Positions 7,771-13,853 of a DNA stretch of 19,181 bases are shown piece after piece. Below the pieces are notes generated by a model that was not told the origin of the DNA, did no database searches, and saw only the letters and a program-made list of their open reading frames with translations. Every line of letters starts with the position of its first letter. Position 1 is the first letter of the stretch. The position numbers were made by a program, and so were the translations under genes. This DNA is from Oscillospiraceae bacterium (GTDB lineage: Bacteria; Bacillota; Clostridia; Oscillospirales; Oscillospiraceae), in contig JAEDJR010000016.1 of NCBI GenBank assembly GCA_016296235.1, positions 1 to 19,181 of the forward strand, read 5' to 3'.

Positions 7771-9555
7771 TTACTTTACGGCTGCTCCATCCTTGAGACA
7801 CTGGTTCTGAAAGAATGCCCAGTTGGGAAGATAGGGCATACCCACATCACTCAGCTTGCTGGACAGCCGAGAAATGGTCGTGGGCTTCAGCTTGAGCGCT
7901 TCGAGCTTATCCACGTTGTCGCGGAAAATGGCAATGGGATCGCCGTTCAAAACAACTTCACCGGCATCCACAACGATCACGCGGGTCGCGTATTTGGAGA
8001 CGACTTCCATATCATGGGTCACCATGATGATCGTGCCGTCATGGAACTCGATGAGCTCCTGCATCAGCTGCAGAATACCGTTCAGGTCGCGTTCATCCAG
8101 ACCGGTCGTCGGCTCGTCGAGCATGATGATGCGCGGGTTCGCCACGAGCATGGTGGCCACCGCCAGACGCTGCCGCTGTCCGCGGGACAGGGAGAAGGGA
8201 TGCTCCTTCTGCCGGTCGGTCAGGCCAACCAGGTCGAGGGCACGATCCGTCAGCTTTGCAATCTCCTCTTCCGGATACTTGTTGTTCCGCAGGCCGAATT
8301 CGATCTCTTCGCGGACGGTGTTGCAGAAGAGCTGGTTGTCCGGATTCTGGAAGACGTAGCCGATGTCCAGAATCATTTTGGAAATCTCGGTTTCCTTTGT
8401 ATTGTGCTGGTTCACGATGACGTCGCCCTGGGTCGGGTGCAGAATGCCCAGCATGTTTTTCATCAGGGTGCTCTTGCCGGAGCCGTTATGGCCGACAATG
8501 GCGAAGAATTCACCCTTGAAGATATCAAAGCTGATATTCTTGAGAACATCCTTTTCGGCAGTGGGGTAGCGGTAGCAGATATTCTTGACCTCGGCGACCT
8601 TTTCCGTCGATTTGATGGTGTAATCGACGTAGTGCATCTTGGGGAAGGAGATCTTGTTCGCCAGCAGAGCGGTGCGGGCAAACTCCAGAACCTCGTCCTG
8701 TTTGACCGGATACGGATTCTTCTCATAGCGGAGGCCCTGATCCATCAGATACTTCGCCAGACGGATCTGGTCGGGAATACGGACGCCGATCTTGTCCAGA
8801 TAATCAAAGTTTTCATAGAAGATGGGGCCGGGGGCGCCGTCCAGAACGATCTTGCCCTCGTGCATCACCAGAACGCGGTCCGTGAACTCCATGAGGTCTG
8901 TCAGCTCATGCTCGATAACCAGGAATGTCATTTTGGCCTTTTCGGAGCTGCCGGGCACATCCAGCTCAATTTCATTCTTGAGCTCCTGCAGAATGTCCAT
9001 GACCTCCTGCTTGCTGATGGGATCCAGGTCGGTGGTCGGATCGTCCAGGACGATGATGCTGGGCAAAATGGCAAGGTTGGAGGCAATGCTGACCTTCTGC
9101 CGCTGGCCGCCGGAGAGGGAGAAGGTCAGGCGCCGGGCAATGTCGGTGATGCGCAGCTTTGTCATGGCGTAGTCCACGCGTTTGACAATCTCATCGTGCT
9201 TGTAGCCCTGGCATTCCACGCCGAGGGCGACCTCATCGCTGACACGGATGGAGAAGATCTGATCCTCGGGGTTCTGGAACACCATGCCGATTTCGCTGCT
9301 CAGCTCATGAATCGGAACCTCGGCCGTGTTCTTTCCGTTGACGCAGACCTCGCCGTACATATCACCGGCGGCAAGGTGCGGAATGATGCCGTTGAGGCAC
9401 TTGGCCAGGGTGGTCTTGCCGGAACCGGAGGAGCCGCACAGCAGGACAAATTCGCCCATGTTGATGTCGAAGCTCTGATCGTCCACTGATTTGGCGTCGG
9501 AACCGGGATATACAAAACTCAGGTCTTTTACGCTGATGACTTTTTTCTGATCCAT
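7771..9555 (-). CDS. ECF transporter ATPase with two fused ATP-binding cassettes
   Basis: One 594-residue chain replaces the separate EcfA and EcfA' subunits, as in YkoD-like systems. Domain 1 (about 5-245) has Walker A GSSGSGKTT (41-49), Q-loop Q94, LSGGQ (147-151), Walker B ending in LDD (D171-D172) and switch H216. Domain 2 (about 320-545) has GHNGSGKST (355-363), Q403, LSRGQ (456-460), LDE (D480-E481) and H514. The two sites are unequal: canonical domain-2 Walker motifs pair with the canonical LSGGQ of domain 1, whereas the Asp-for-Glu Walker B of domain 1 pairs with the altered LSRGQ. The protein drives import with EcfT and the S-component encoded upstream. GGAGG precedes the ATG in a 12-base gap after the EcfT gene. 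Confidence 0.95.
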   Translation of the reverse strand: MDQKKVISVKDLSFVYPGSDAKSVDDQSFDINMGEFVLLCGSSGSGKTTLAKCLNGIIPHLAAGDMYGEVCVNGKNTAEVPIHELSSEIGMVFQNPEDQIFSIRVSDEVALGVECQGYKHDEIVKRVDYAMTKLRITDIARRLTFSLSGGQRQKVSIASNLAILPSIIVLDDPTTDLDPISKQEVMDILQELKNEIELDVPGSSEKAKMTFLVIEHELTDLMEFTDRVLVMHEGKIVLDGAPGPIFYENFDYLDKIGVRIPDQIRLAKYLMDQGLRYEKNPYPVKQDEVLEFARTALLANKISFPKMHYVDYTIKSTEKVAEVKNICYRYPTAEKDVLKNISFDIFKGEFFAIVGHNGSGKSTLMKNMLGILHPTQGDVIVNQHNTKETEISKMILDIGYVFQNPDNQLFCNTVREEIEFGLRNNKYPEEEIAKLTDRALDLVGLTDRQKEHPFSLSRGQRQRLAVATMLVANPRIIMLDEPTTGLDERDLNGILQLMQELIEFHDGTIIMVTHDMEVVSKYATRVIVVDAGEVVLNGDPIAIFRDNVDKLEALKLKPTTISRLSSKLSDVGMPYLPNWAFFQNQCLKDGAAVK

Positions 9556-9567
9556 TGTTCTTCCTCC

Positions 9568-10377
9568 TTAGGCAGAAGTCACATAGGCATCCACGCCCAG
9601 GCCGAAGCCGTAGCGGATGACGATGGCCGAAATGGCAAAAAGAACACAAAATGCCAGTACAATGTAATCCACGCGGGTAAAAGAGAAGCTCTGGTAATAC
9701 TCTTTCCACGCGCGCTTGCCGAAGCCCTTGCACTCAACCGCAGTGCCGGTCACACGGCTCTTGCGCAGAGAGTTCACGATCAGGGGGAAGGCGGCCAGAC
9801 GGAAGGCCTTGAAGTTTTTCCGCATGCTGCCGTATTCCACGCCGCGGATGATCTGGGCGGTTTTGATGTTCTGCATCTCGCTGGAAACCAGGGGGAACAT
9901 CTTGAGGGCGCCCATCATCATGAACGCGACGCTCAGAGGAATGTGCATCTTCATCATCGCCTTGGCCAGAGAAGCGGGATCGGTGGTGCAGATCAGGATC
10001 AGGGCAACCAGGCCGGGGATCAGGGAACGGAAGCCGAGCATCAGTCCGGAAACAAAGCCGACATTGGTCGCCGTCAGGGGACCGATCTTAAAGAGAACCG
10101 TCTGGTTCGGATGGTCGTAATTATAGAAGGTAGCAAACACAACGGAGCAAAGGGCAAAAATCAGAAATGCCACAAGCAGACCCTTGATGGGACGGATATC
10201 GATCTTCGCGGAGACCCAGACGGGCAGGATCAGCAGGGCGCAGCCGAGCAGATAGGAGAACTTGGTGAAAAACAGTGGAACTGTTGCGAACACAAGAATA
10301 AAAATCAATTTGGTGCGGGGATCCAGCTTGTGAACCCAGGTTGTCTTTTCGTAGTTGAGACTAAAATCCGTTCCCAT
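9568..10377 (-). CDS. ECF transporter transmembrane coupling subunit EcfT
   Basis: A 269-residue integral membrane protein with the EcfT features DPRTKLIFIL near the N-terminus, several hydrophobic helices, and two cytoplasmic coupling helices carrying Ala-Arg-Gly-like signatures, here IRG (about residues 177-179) and CKG (about 216-218). These signatures contact the ATPase. A longer reading to 10461 exists, but the ATG at 10377 has AGGAGG 8 bases upstream, whereas the extra 28 residues would read through hairpin-rich intergenic DNA; I reject the extension. It links the S-component (upstream) to the fused ATPase (12 bases downstream). Confidence 0.92.
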   Translation of the reverse strand: MGTDFSLNYEKTTWVHKLDPRTKLIFILVFATVPLFFTKFSYLLGCALLILPVWVSAKIDIRPIKGLLVAFLIFALCSVVFATFYNYDHPNQTVLFKIGPLTATNVGFVSGLMLGFRSLIPGLVALILICTTDPASLAKAMMKMHIPLSVAFMMMGALKMFPLVSSEMQNIKTAQIIRGVEYGSMRKNFKAFRLAAFPLIVNSLRKSRVTGTAVECKGFGKRAWKEYYQSFSFTRVDYIVLAFCVLFAISAIVIRYGFGLGVDAYVTSA

Positions 10378-10457
10378 GAAAACATCCTCCTGATAATGAT
10401 AGCATCCGCCGAAAGCGGGGGTATTCGAATAGATAAGAACAAAAGAAGACAGAGCTT

Positions 10458-10490
10458 CCAATGACGGGAACCGGACGGAGCCGTCATTGG
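10458..10490 (-). other. Intra-operon hairpin (second of a tandem pair) upstream of EcfT
   Basis: CCAATGACGG and CCGTCATTGG form a perfect 10-bp stem around a 13-base loop, in the 153-base gap between the S-component and EcfT genes. There is no U-tract in the direction of transcription, so it is not a standard terminator. It may shield the upstream mRNA from 3' exonucleases. Confidence 0.6.
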
Positions 10491-10493
10491 GAA

Positions 10494-10522
10494 CCGGCTG
10501 CGGCGGCCTGCGCCGCAGCCGG
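10494..10522 (-). other. Very strong intra-operon hairpin just after the S-component gene
   Basis: A perfect 12-bp GC-rich stem (CCGGCTGCGGCG / CGCCGCAGCCGG) with a 5-base loop starts 8 bases after the S-component stop. On the minus strand the stem is followed by TTCCC, a weak tail. Together with the adjacent second hairpin it separates the enzyme and S-component genes from the EcfT, ATPase and regulator genes, suggesting uneven expression. Confidence 0.65.
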
Positions 10523-10530
10523 AAAAAGGA

Positions 10531-11097
10531 TCAGTTGATCAGAGAGTTGACCTTGGTTCCCAGCTTGTAGCCCAGGTAAGTGCCGGGGAAGGCCAGCACC
10601 AGAGCGCCGGCGAAAGCGATGGCAGAGAGGCCCCAGTTGATGGGAATCAGGAAGATGTAGAGCAGAGACCACCAGACGAAGCAGAAGTAGATGACGGTGT
10701 AGATCAGGCAGAAGACCAGCAGATCCTTGAAGCTGTGATACACATCATCGGGATTCTCAAATGCCTTGGCGCGGGCCTTCATATACAGCTCGGGCAGGAA
10801 GGGCAGCAGCAGAACCAGCGCCCAGTAGGACCAATGCTCGCCCTGCAGGAAGAAGTTGATTGCGCACCAGCCGACGGTGTAGTAGAAAGCCGCATAACGC
10901 TTTTTGACGACGGTGATGCAGCCGGCCAGGCAGAAGGTGTTGAAGAAGTGCATGAAGGAATGGTTGAACGGGAAAATAACGCCAACCGACTTGAAGACGA
11001 TCCACAGAACGCGGACCAGCGCAGCAAAGATAACAACGGTAATCAGGTCGACCGCGGTAAACTTTTTATTCCCGACATTTACTTTTTTCTTATCCAT
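10531..11097 (-). CDS. Predicted ECF transporter S-component (substrate-binding membrane subunit)
   Basis: A 188-residue very hydrophobic protein with about six membrane helices (near 15-36, 48-63, 68-84, 90-106, 123-142 and 145-172), a basic N-terminus (MDKKKVNVGNKK) and a short tail. Size, topology and position directly upstream of EcfT and the fused ATPase identify it as the substrate-specific subunit. It lacks the MHIPDG-like metal-binding N-terminus of CbiM/NikM, so it is not a standard Co/Ni carrier, and I could not match it to a known vitamin-binding family. It is aromatic-rich (WWSLLY, GEHWSYW), which could suit a ring or amine ligand, but that is speculation. A longer reading from 11178 is possible; the ATG at 11097 has GGAGAG 4 bases upstream and is preferred. 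Confidence 0.8.
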   Translation of the reverse strand: MDKKKVNVGNKKFTAVDLITVVIFAALVRVLWIVFKSVGVIFPFNHSFMHFFNTFCLAGCITVVKKRYAAFYYTVGWCAINFFLQGEHWSYWALVLLLPFLPELYMKARAKAFENPDDVYHSFKDLLVFCLIYTVIYFCFVWWSLLYIFLIPINWGLSAIAFAGALVLAFPGTYLGYKLGTKVNSLIN

Positions 11098-11167
11098 AGA
11101 ACTCTCCTTCTTTCGTGAAGCGGTGAAATTGATATGCGGGCATCTGTCTTCTTTTGTTCTATTTTGA

Positions 11168-11187
11168 AACCGGCACAATCACCGGTT
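11168..11187 (-). other. Small hairpin right after the opine dehydrogenase gene
   Basis: AACCGG and CCGGTT pair around an 8-base loop, beginning one base after the dehydrogenase stop. No U-tract follows on either strand, so it is probably not a terminator; a processing or stabilising element is possible. Confidence 0.35.
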
Positions 11188-11188
11188 A

Positions 11189-12208
11189 TCAACAAAAATC
11201 TTCTTTCCGGAAGGTCAGCGTGCTTGCGATGAGCTCGGCGGGGAGCGCATGATCCAGATAAGCAAGCAGCGCATCCGTATACGGAGTTTCCACGCCGAAG
11301 AGTCTGCCGATCTGTGCAATCGGCGCGATGCCGAAGGGCACGTCCTCGGTGAGGTAGCGATGGTTGAGGGTCTTGGGGCCGACCGCCCGCAGATAGGTCT
11401 CGTTCTTGGTCAGCGCATCGAACAGATTGTCATGCTTCTGGGGCCAGAAGCTGTTGATGCCGGTCAGCACATCGTCGATTTCGCAGCCGATGGCTTTGGC
11501 AACGGCGATCCGCTCTTTGTCAATGCGGACAATCAGATCAACAGCTGCGCGGGAAGCGCCTTCGCCATAGAAGGTGAAAGGCTGGGCGTTTTCGATCCGT
11601 GCCAGATTGAACACGGTGATGGGAACATGGATCACTGGATTCGTGGTTGCCATGGTGGTCTCAATGATGGAATCAACCGGCTGAAACTGCGGGAAGAATC
11701 CGGAAAGCCGGTCAATCAAAGGACGCGTCTGCGCGGGATCACTGGCGGCGACGCCGACCTTGGCCTTGATGCTCATGTTGACCTGTCCGGGCTTGGGGGA
11801 AGACGCCACAAACAGCTGCGCCGAGGTCTCGGCCACAACGAGGTTCTTGCTCCGGATGTCGTCGCCAAGAACCTGGACAAACTCCATGGCGCCCCAGTTG
11901 CTGTTGAAAATGACAACGGCCTGTCCCTCAGTCAGAAGCGGCTTCAGCTGTTCTGCAACCGTTCTGTGCGCATTGGCCTGCGTGGTGACAATGATGCAGT
12001 CGGCGCCGTTCACGGCTTCGTCCAGGCGGGCAGTGGCCCGGACCGGATAGGTTCCGTTCAGACCTCCTGTGGCAGTAATGCCGTTCTCCTGGATGACCGC
12101 AGCCTTGGCTTCGCTGCGTGTATAGAGCACACAGCCGGCGTTTTTGTCTGCAAGGTAGGCGCTGATTGCGTGTCCGGTGTTGCCAGCACCAACGATGGCG
12201 AATTTCAT
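11189..12208 (-). CDS. NAD(P)-dependent opine/octopine dehydrogenase family protein
   Basis: A 339-residue two-domain oxidoreductase. The N-terminal Rossmann domain opens MKFAIVGAGNTGHA with GAGNTG at 7-12 and a typical ADCIIVTTQANAH stretch. The C-terminal helical domain is of octopine/nopaline dehydrogenase type: NPVIHVP with presumed catalytic H194, then FYGEGAS (213-219) and RIDKERIAVAKAIG (228-241). Family members reversibly join an amino acid and a 2-oxo acid by reductive amination, making secondary-amine dicarboxylic acids (opines), or oxidise them. A longer reading from 12409 would run through the promoter; the ATG at 12208 has GGGGAGG 8 bases upstream. As first gene of an ECF-transporter operon it probably acts on the imported compound. 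The known metallophore synthesis partners (nicotianamine-like synthase, racemase) are absent here. A relative of ketopantoate reductase is less likely, given the C-terminal motifs. Confidence 0.87.
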   Translation of the reverse strand: MKFAIVGAGNTGHAISAYLADKNAGCVLYTRSEAKAAVIQENGITATGGLNGTYPVRATARLDEAVNGADCIIVTTQANAHRTVAEQLKPLLTEGQAVVIFNSNWGAMEFVQVLGDDIRSKNLVVAETSAQLFVASSPKPGQVNMSIKAKVGVAASDPAQTRPLIDRLSGFFPQFQPVDSIIETTMATTNPVIHVPITVFNLARIENAQPFTFYGEGASRAAVDLIVRIDKERIAVAKAIGCEIDDVLTGINSFWPQKHDNLFDALTKNETYLRAVGPKTLNHRYLTEDVPFGIAPIAQIGRLFGVETPYTDALLAYLDHALPAELIASTLTFRKEDFC

Positions 12209-12255
12209 TTCTGTTTCCTCCCCGCAATATGTTGTTGTTCCAGGGCGCACACCCG

Positions 12256-12292
12256 GCAATCCGTGGCCAGGTGCAAATGGCAGCTGGATTGC
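12256..12292 (-). promoter_or_regulatory. Structured 5' leader of the opine dehydrogenase operon
   Basis: The roughly 106-base leader contains an outer 7-bp stem (GCAATCC / GGATTGC) enclosing an inner GCCA / TGGC stem, separated by an internal loop. No riboswitch class I know fits. It may be an uncharacterised element or simply a stabilising 5' hairpin. Confidence 0.4.
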
Positions 12293-12296
12293 ATAC

Positions 12297-12308
12297 TTGA
12301 CTAGACAA
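12297..12308 (-). promoter_or_regulatory. Probable GntR/HutC-type operator
   Basis: TTGACTAGACAA is a palindrome except at two symmetric A/T positions (TTG-N-CTAG-N-CAA). HutC-type GntR proteins commonly bind short palindromes centred on CTAG or TATA. It covers roughly +6 to +17 of the predicted transcript, where a bound protein would block initiation. The candidate binder is the GntR protein encoded at the end of the same operon. Confidence 0.6.
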
Positions 12309-12320
12309 CTAGATATCATT

Positions 12321-12349
12321 ATTTTACACAATATGAAAAAACTTGTCAA
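12321..12349 (-). promoter_or_regulatory. Sigma-A promoter of the opine dehydrogenase/ECF operon
   Basis: A perfect TTGACA (12349-12344) and TAAAAT (12326-12321) with an exact 17-base spacer, in AT-rich DNA. The predicted start is near 12314, about 106 bases before the dehydrogenase start codon. Such a strong core promoter implies negative control, in keeping with the operator just downstream. Confidence 0.82.
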
Positions 12350-12502
12350 CGCCATGAATATATATAGAATTTTCGACAGCATCCTATCTGAATTGACCAA
12401 TTTCACCATCCCATTCCTTTCGTTTCAATGGTAATCATTGACAATTCCGAATCTTTTTTCGGTCAAAGGCCGGAAAATCGGGCCAATAGTCTCAAAATCG
12501 CA
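12350..12502. other. Intergenic DNA upstream of the operon promoter, no gene seen
   Basis: AT-rich DNA between the CDF gene's terminator and the -35 of the opine dehydrogenase operon. I see no convincing coding region or further regulatory motif. A TTGACA-like hexamer on the plus strand near 12438 has no matching -10. Confidence 0.5.
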
Positions 12503-12534
12503 CAAAAATGGCTCCCCTGCAACAGGGGAGCCAT
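12503..12534 (-). terminator. Rho-independent terminator of the CDF exporter gene
   Basis: An 11-bp perfect stem (ATGGCTCCCCT / AGGGGAGCCAT) with a 5-base loop is followed on the minus strand by TTTTTGTG. It lies 60 bases after the CDF stop and insulates the next operon. Confidence 0.92.
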
Positions 12535-12594
12535 GGTGCGGTCATCTTTTGTGTATGCTGTGAATTTTGCGGCAGGCTCTTCAGATATCGCAAG

Positions 12595-13494
12595 TCATTG
12601 AGCCGGATTCACATGGATCATAATATGCTTGATATTGGGGAACTGTTCCTCAACGCCGTCGTGGATGCGCTCCGCAACTGCGTGGGCCTCATTCAGCGTT
12701 TTGTTTCCGTCCATCGAAACTTCCGCATCCACATATACCTTGCTTCCGAACAGTCTGGTATGCAGCAGAGTCAGCTGAACCACGCCCTCCTGGGATTCAA
12801 TATAACCGGCGATGGCTTTCTCGGTTTCCTCACCGCAGGACGTATCCAGCATCTTGACCAACGCGTCCTTCACCGTGTCATAGGCAACCTTGAAAATGCA
12901 CAGGCAGATCACCACACACGCAATCGGATCCAGTACGGGGAAGCCGAGCATGGCGCCGCCAATGCCGATCAGCGAACCGATGGAAGACAGAGCGTCCGAA
13001 CGATGATGCCAGGCATCCGCCATAAAGGCAGTGGAATTGAGAATCTTGGCATAATGGCGCGTATACCAGTACATGGCTTCCTTGACAACGATGGAAGTGA
13101 TGGCGGCGACCAGGGCGATCGCGCTGGGAATCGCGAGAGTATCATAAGAGCCGGCGGTAATTTTCTTGATTCCATCCAACCCGATGCCGCAGCCGACCAC
13201 GAAGAGGGAAACACCGAGGATCAAAGACGCGACGCACTCCACGCGCTCATGCCCATAGGGGTGCTCCTTATCCGCAACCTTGCGGGAGGTGCGGACGCCG
13301 ATATAGGCGATGGCCGTCGCAAACACGTCGGACATGGAGTGAATGGAATCGGAAATCATGGCGCCGGAGTGGCCGATGATTCCGGCGATGAGCTTAAATA
13401 CGGAGAGAAGCACATTTCCGATGATCCCAACCGACGATACCTGGGCTGCGATCCGCTTTTCTTTTTCGGGTGAGATACTGCTGACGCTTGTCAT
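12595..13494 (-). CDS. Cation diffusion facilitator (CDF) metal exporter under a NiCo riboswitch
   Basis: A 299-residue six-helix membrane exporter. The metal site in the second and fifth helices is visible as H52-x3-D56 (within SDSIHSMSD) and H163-x3-D167 (within DAWHHRSDALSS). After the last helix (about residue 205) comes the cytoplasmic dimerisation domain, ending IKHIMIHVNP. CDF proteins exchange protons for divalent metals. The sequence alone does not separate Zn, Fe, Co and Ni, but the leader carries a NiCo (czcD-type) riboswitch, which points to Co2+/Ni2+ and possibly Fe2+. The gene is transcribed alone, with its own promoter and terminator. The ATG at 13494 has GGAGG 7 bases upstream, and the start codon can pair with an upstream leader segment. 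Confidence 0.95.
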   Translation of the reverse strand: MTSVSSISPEKEKRIAAQVSSVGIIGNVLLSVFKLIAGIIGHSGAMISDSIHSMSDVFATAIAYIGVRTSRKVADKEHPYGHERVECVASLILGVSLFVVGCGIGLDGIKKITAGSYDTLAIPSAIALVAAITSIVVKEAMYWYTRHYAKILNSTAFMADAWHHRSDALSSIGSLIGIGGAMLGFPVLDPIACVVICLCIFKVAYDTVKDALVKMLDTSCGEETEKAIAGYIESQEGVVQLTLLHTRLFGSKVYVDAEVSMDGNKTLNEAHAVAERIHDGVEEQFPNIKHIMIHVNPAQ

Positions 13495-13538
13495 AAGATG
13501 TCCTCCATAATTTTTGATTGATAAACTCTCTTATGACA
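13489..13538 (-). promoter_or_regulatory. Inverted repeat able to hide the CDF start codon
   Basis: TGTCATAAGA in the leader is perfectly complementary over 10 bases to TCTTATGACA, which contains the CDF start codon. The ribosome site GGAGG would lie in the 30-base loop. A competing GATAAA/TTTATC pairing overlaps it topologically. This could add translational control below the riboswitch, or the repeat could be a DNA operator. Confidence 0.45.
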
Positions 13539-13568
13539 CTTTATCAGAGGTCGATGTTCCAAAAATAT

Positions 13569-13611
13569 AAAAAAATACACCCATGGAACATACAACTGTC
13601 CCACAGATGCA
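13569..13611 (-). terminator. Riboswitch-controlled intrinsic terminator of the CDF leader
   Basis: A 14-bp stem with several G-U pairs (left arm 13611-13598, 8-base loop, right arm 13589-13576) is followed by seven U residues (13575-13569). Its left arm is the 3' strand of the aptamer's closing helices (CATCTGTGGGAC). Aptamer and terminator therefore exclude each other: metal binding should favour read-through. Confidence 0.85.
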
Positions 13612-13685
13612 AAGCTTACGCAATCTGCTGCCACATGTCGTGACCCGGCCCCACGCCTATCCCGGCATCGCCTGCTCAGTTTGTA
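13591..13685 (-). promoter_or_regulatory. NiCo (czcD) riboswitch aptamer
   Basis: The minus-strand leader contains, in order, AACTGAGCAGGC, a GATGCC/GGCGT hairpin, GGCCGGG, a second hairpin arm leading into GGCAGCAGAT, and CATCTGTGGGACAGTT. These agree, as I recall them, with the conserved blocks of NiCo riboswitches: GAGCAGGC, GCCGGG, GGCAnCAGAT and ATCTGTGGGACAGT. P1 is ACAA(A)CTG/CAGTTGT and P4 is CAGAT/ATCTG; the other two helices meet at the four-way junction. The class binds Co2+ and Ni2+ cooperatively (Fe2+ has also been proposed) and switches genes on, matching the CDF exporter downstream. Confidence 0.92.
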
Positions 13686-13754
13686 CTGTTGATCTCGCAC
13701 TTCGGAAAACCGAAATGTAATGCAGTGCAAAGAGTTTGTGAACGTATTATCAAA

Positions 13755-13783
13755 ACTATACAATAATCGGGAGATATTGTCAA
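13755..13783 (-). promoter_or_regulatory. Sigma-A promoter of the CDF exporter
   Basis: A perfect TTGACA (13783-13778), a 17-base spacer and TATAGT (13760-13755). The predicted start near 13748 gives a leader of about 250 bases holding a small TTCGG/CCGAA hairpin, the riboswitch, its terminator and the start-codon hairpin. A strong promoter with control downstream of initiation is typical of riboswitch genes. Confidence 0.88.
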
Positions 13784-13803
13784 CCGTTATTTTGGCATTT
13801 TTC

Positions 13804-13834
13804 AAGCCCCCGCAGACTTCGGCTGCGGGGGCTT
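13804..13834 (-). terminator. Probable terminator of the trmL-pgk-tpiA operon
   Basis: A perfect 12-bp stem (AAGCCCCCGCAG / CTGCGGGGGCTT) with a 7-base loop begins 19 bases after the tpiA stop. The tail in the minus direction is only TTGAAAA, so termination may be incomplete, and some transcript could enter the CDF leader. Confidence 0.65.
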
Positions 13835-13853
13835 GTCAGAAAAGCTGTGTTTC

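Noticed and set aside
7189..9489. A 766-codon open frame on the plus strand opposite the fused ECF ATPase
   Set aside because: It overlaps two well-supported minus-strand genes completely and shows no domain; it is a codon-bias artefact.
10378..10461. A 28-residue extension of EcfT
   Set aside because: The AGGAGG site 8 bases before the ATG at 10377 decides the start, and the extension reads through hairpin DNA.
10531..11097. The S-component considered as a CbiM/NikM cobalt or nickel carrier
   Set aside because: The protein has no MHIPDG-like N-terminus and its first helix is preceded by a basic cytoplasmic tail, so a direct metal role is not supported.
12209..12409. A 67-residue extension of the opine dehydrogenase
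   Set aside because: It would cross the predicted promoter and operator; the Rossmann fold begins exactly at the ATG at 12208.
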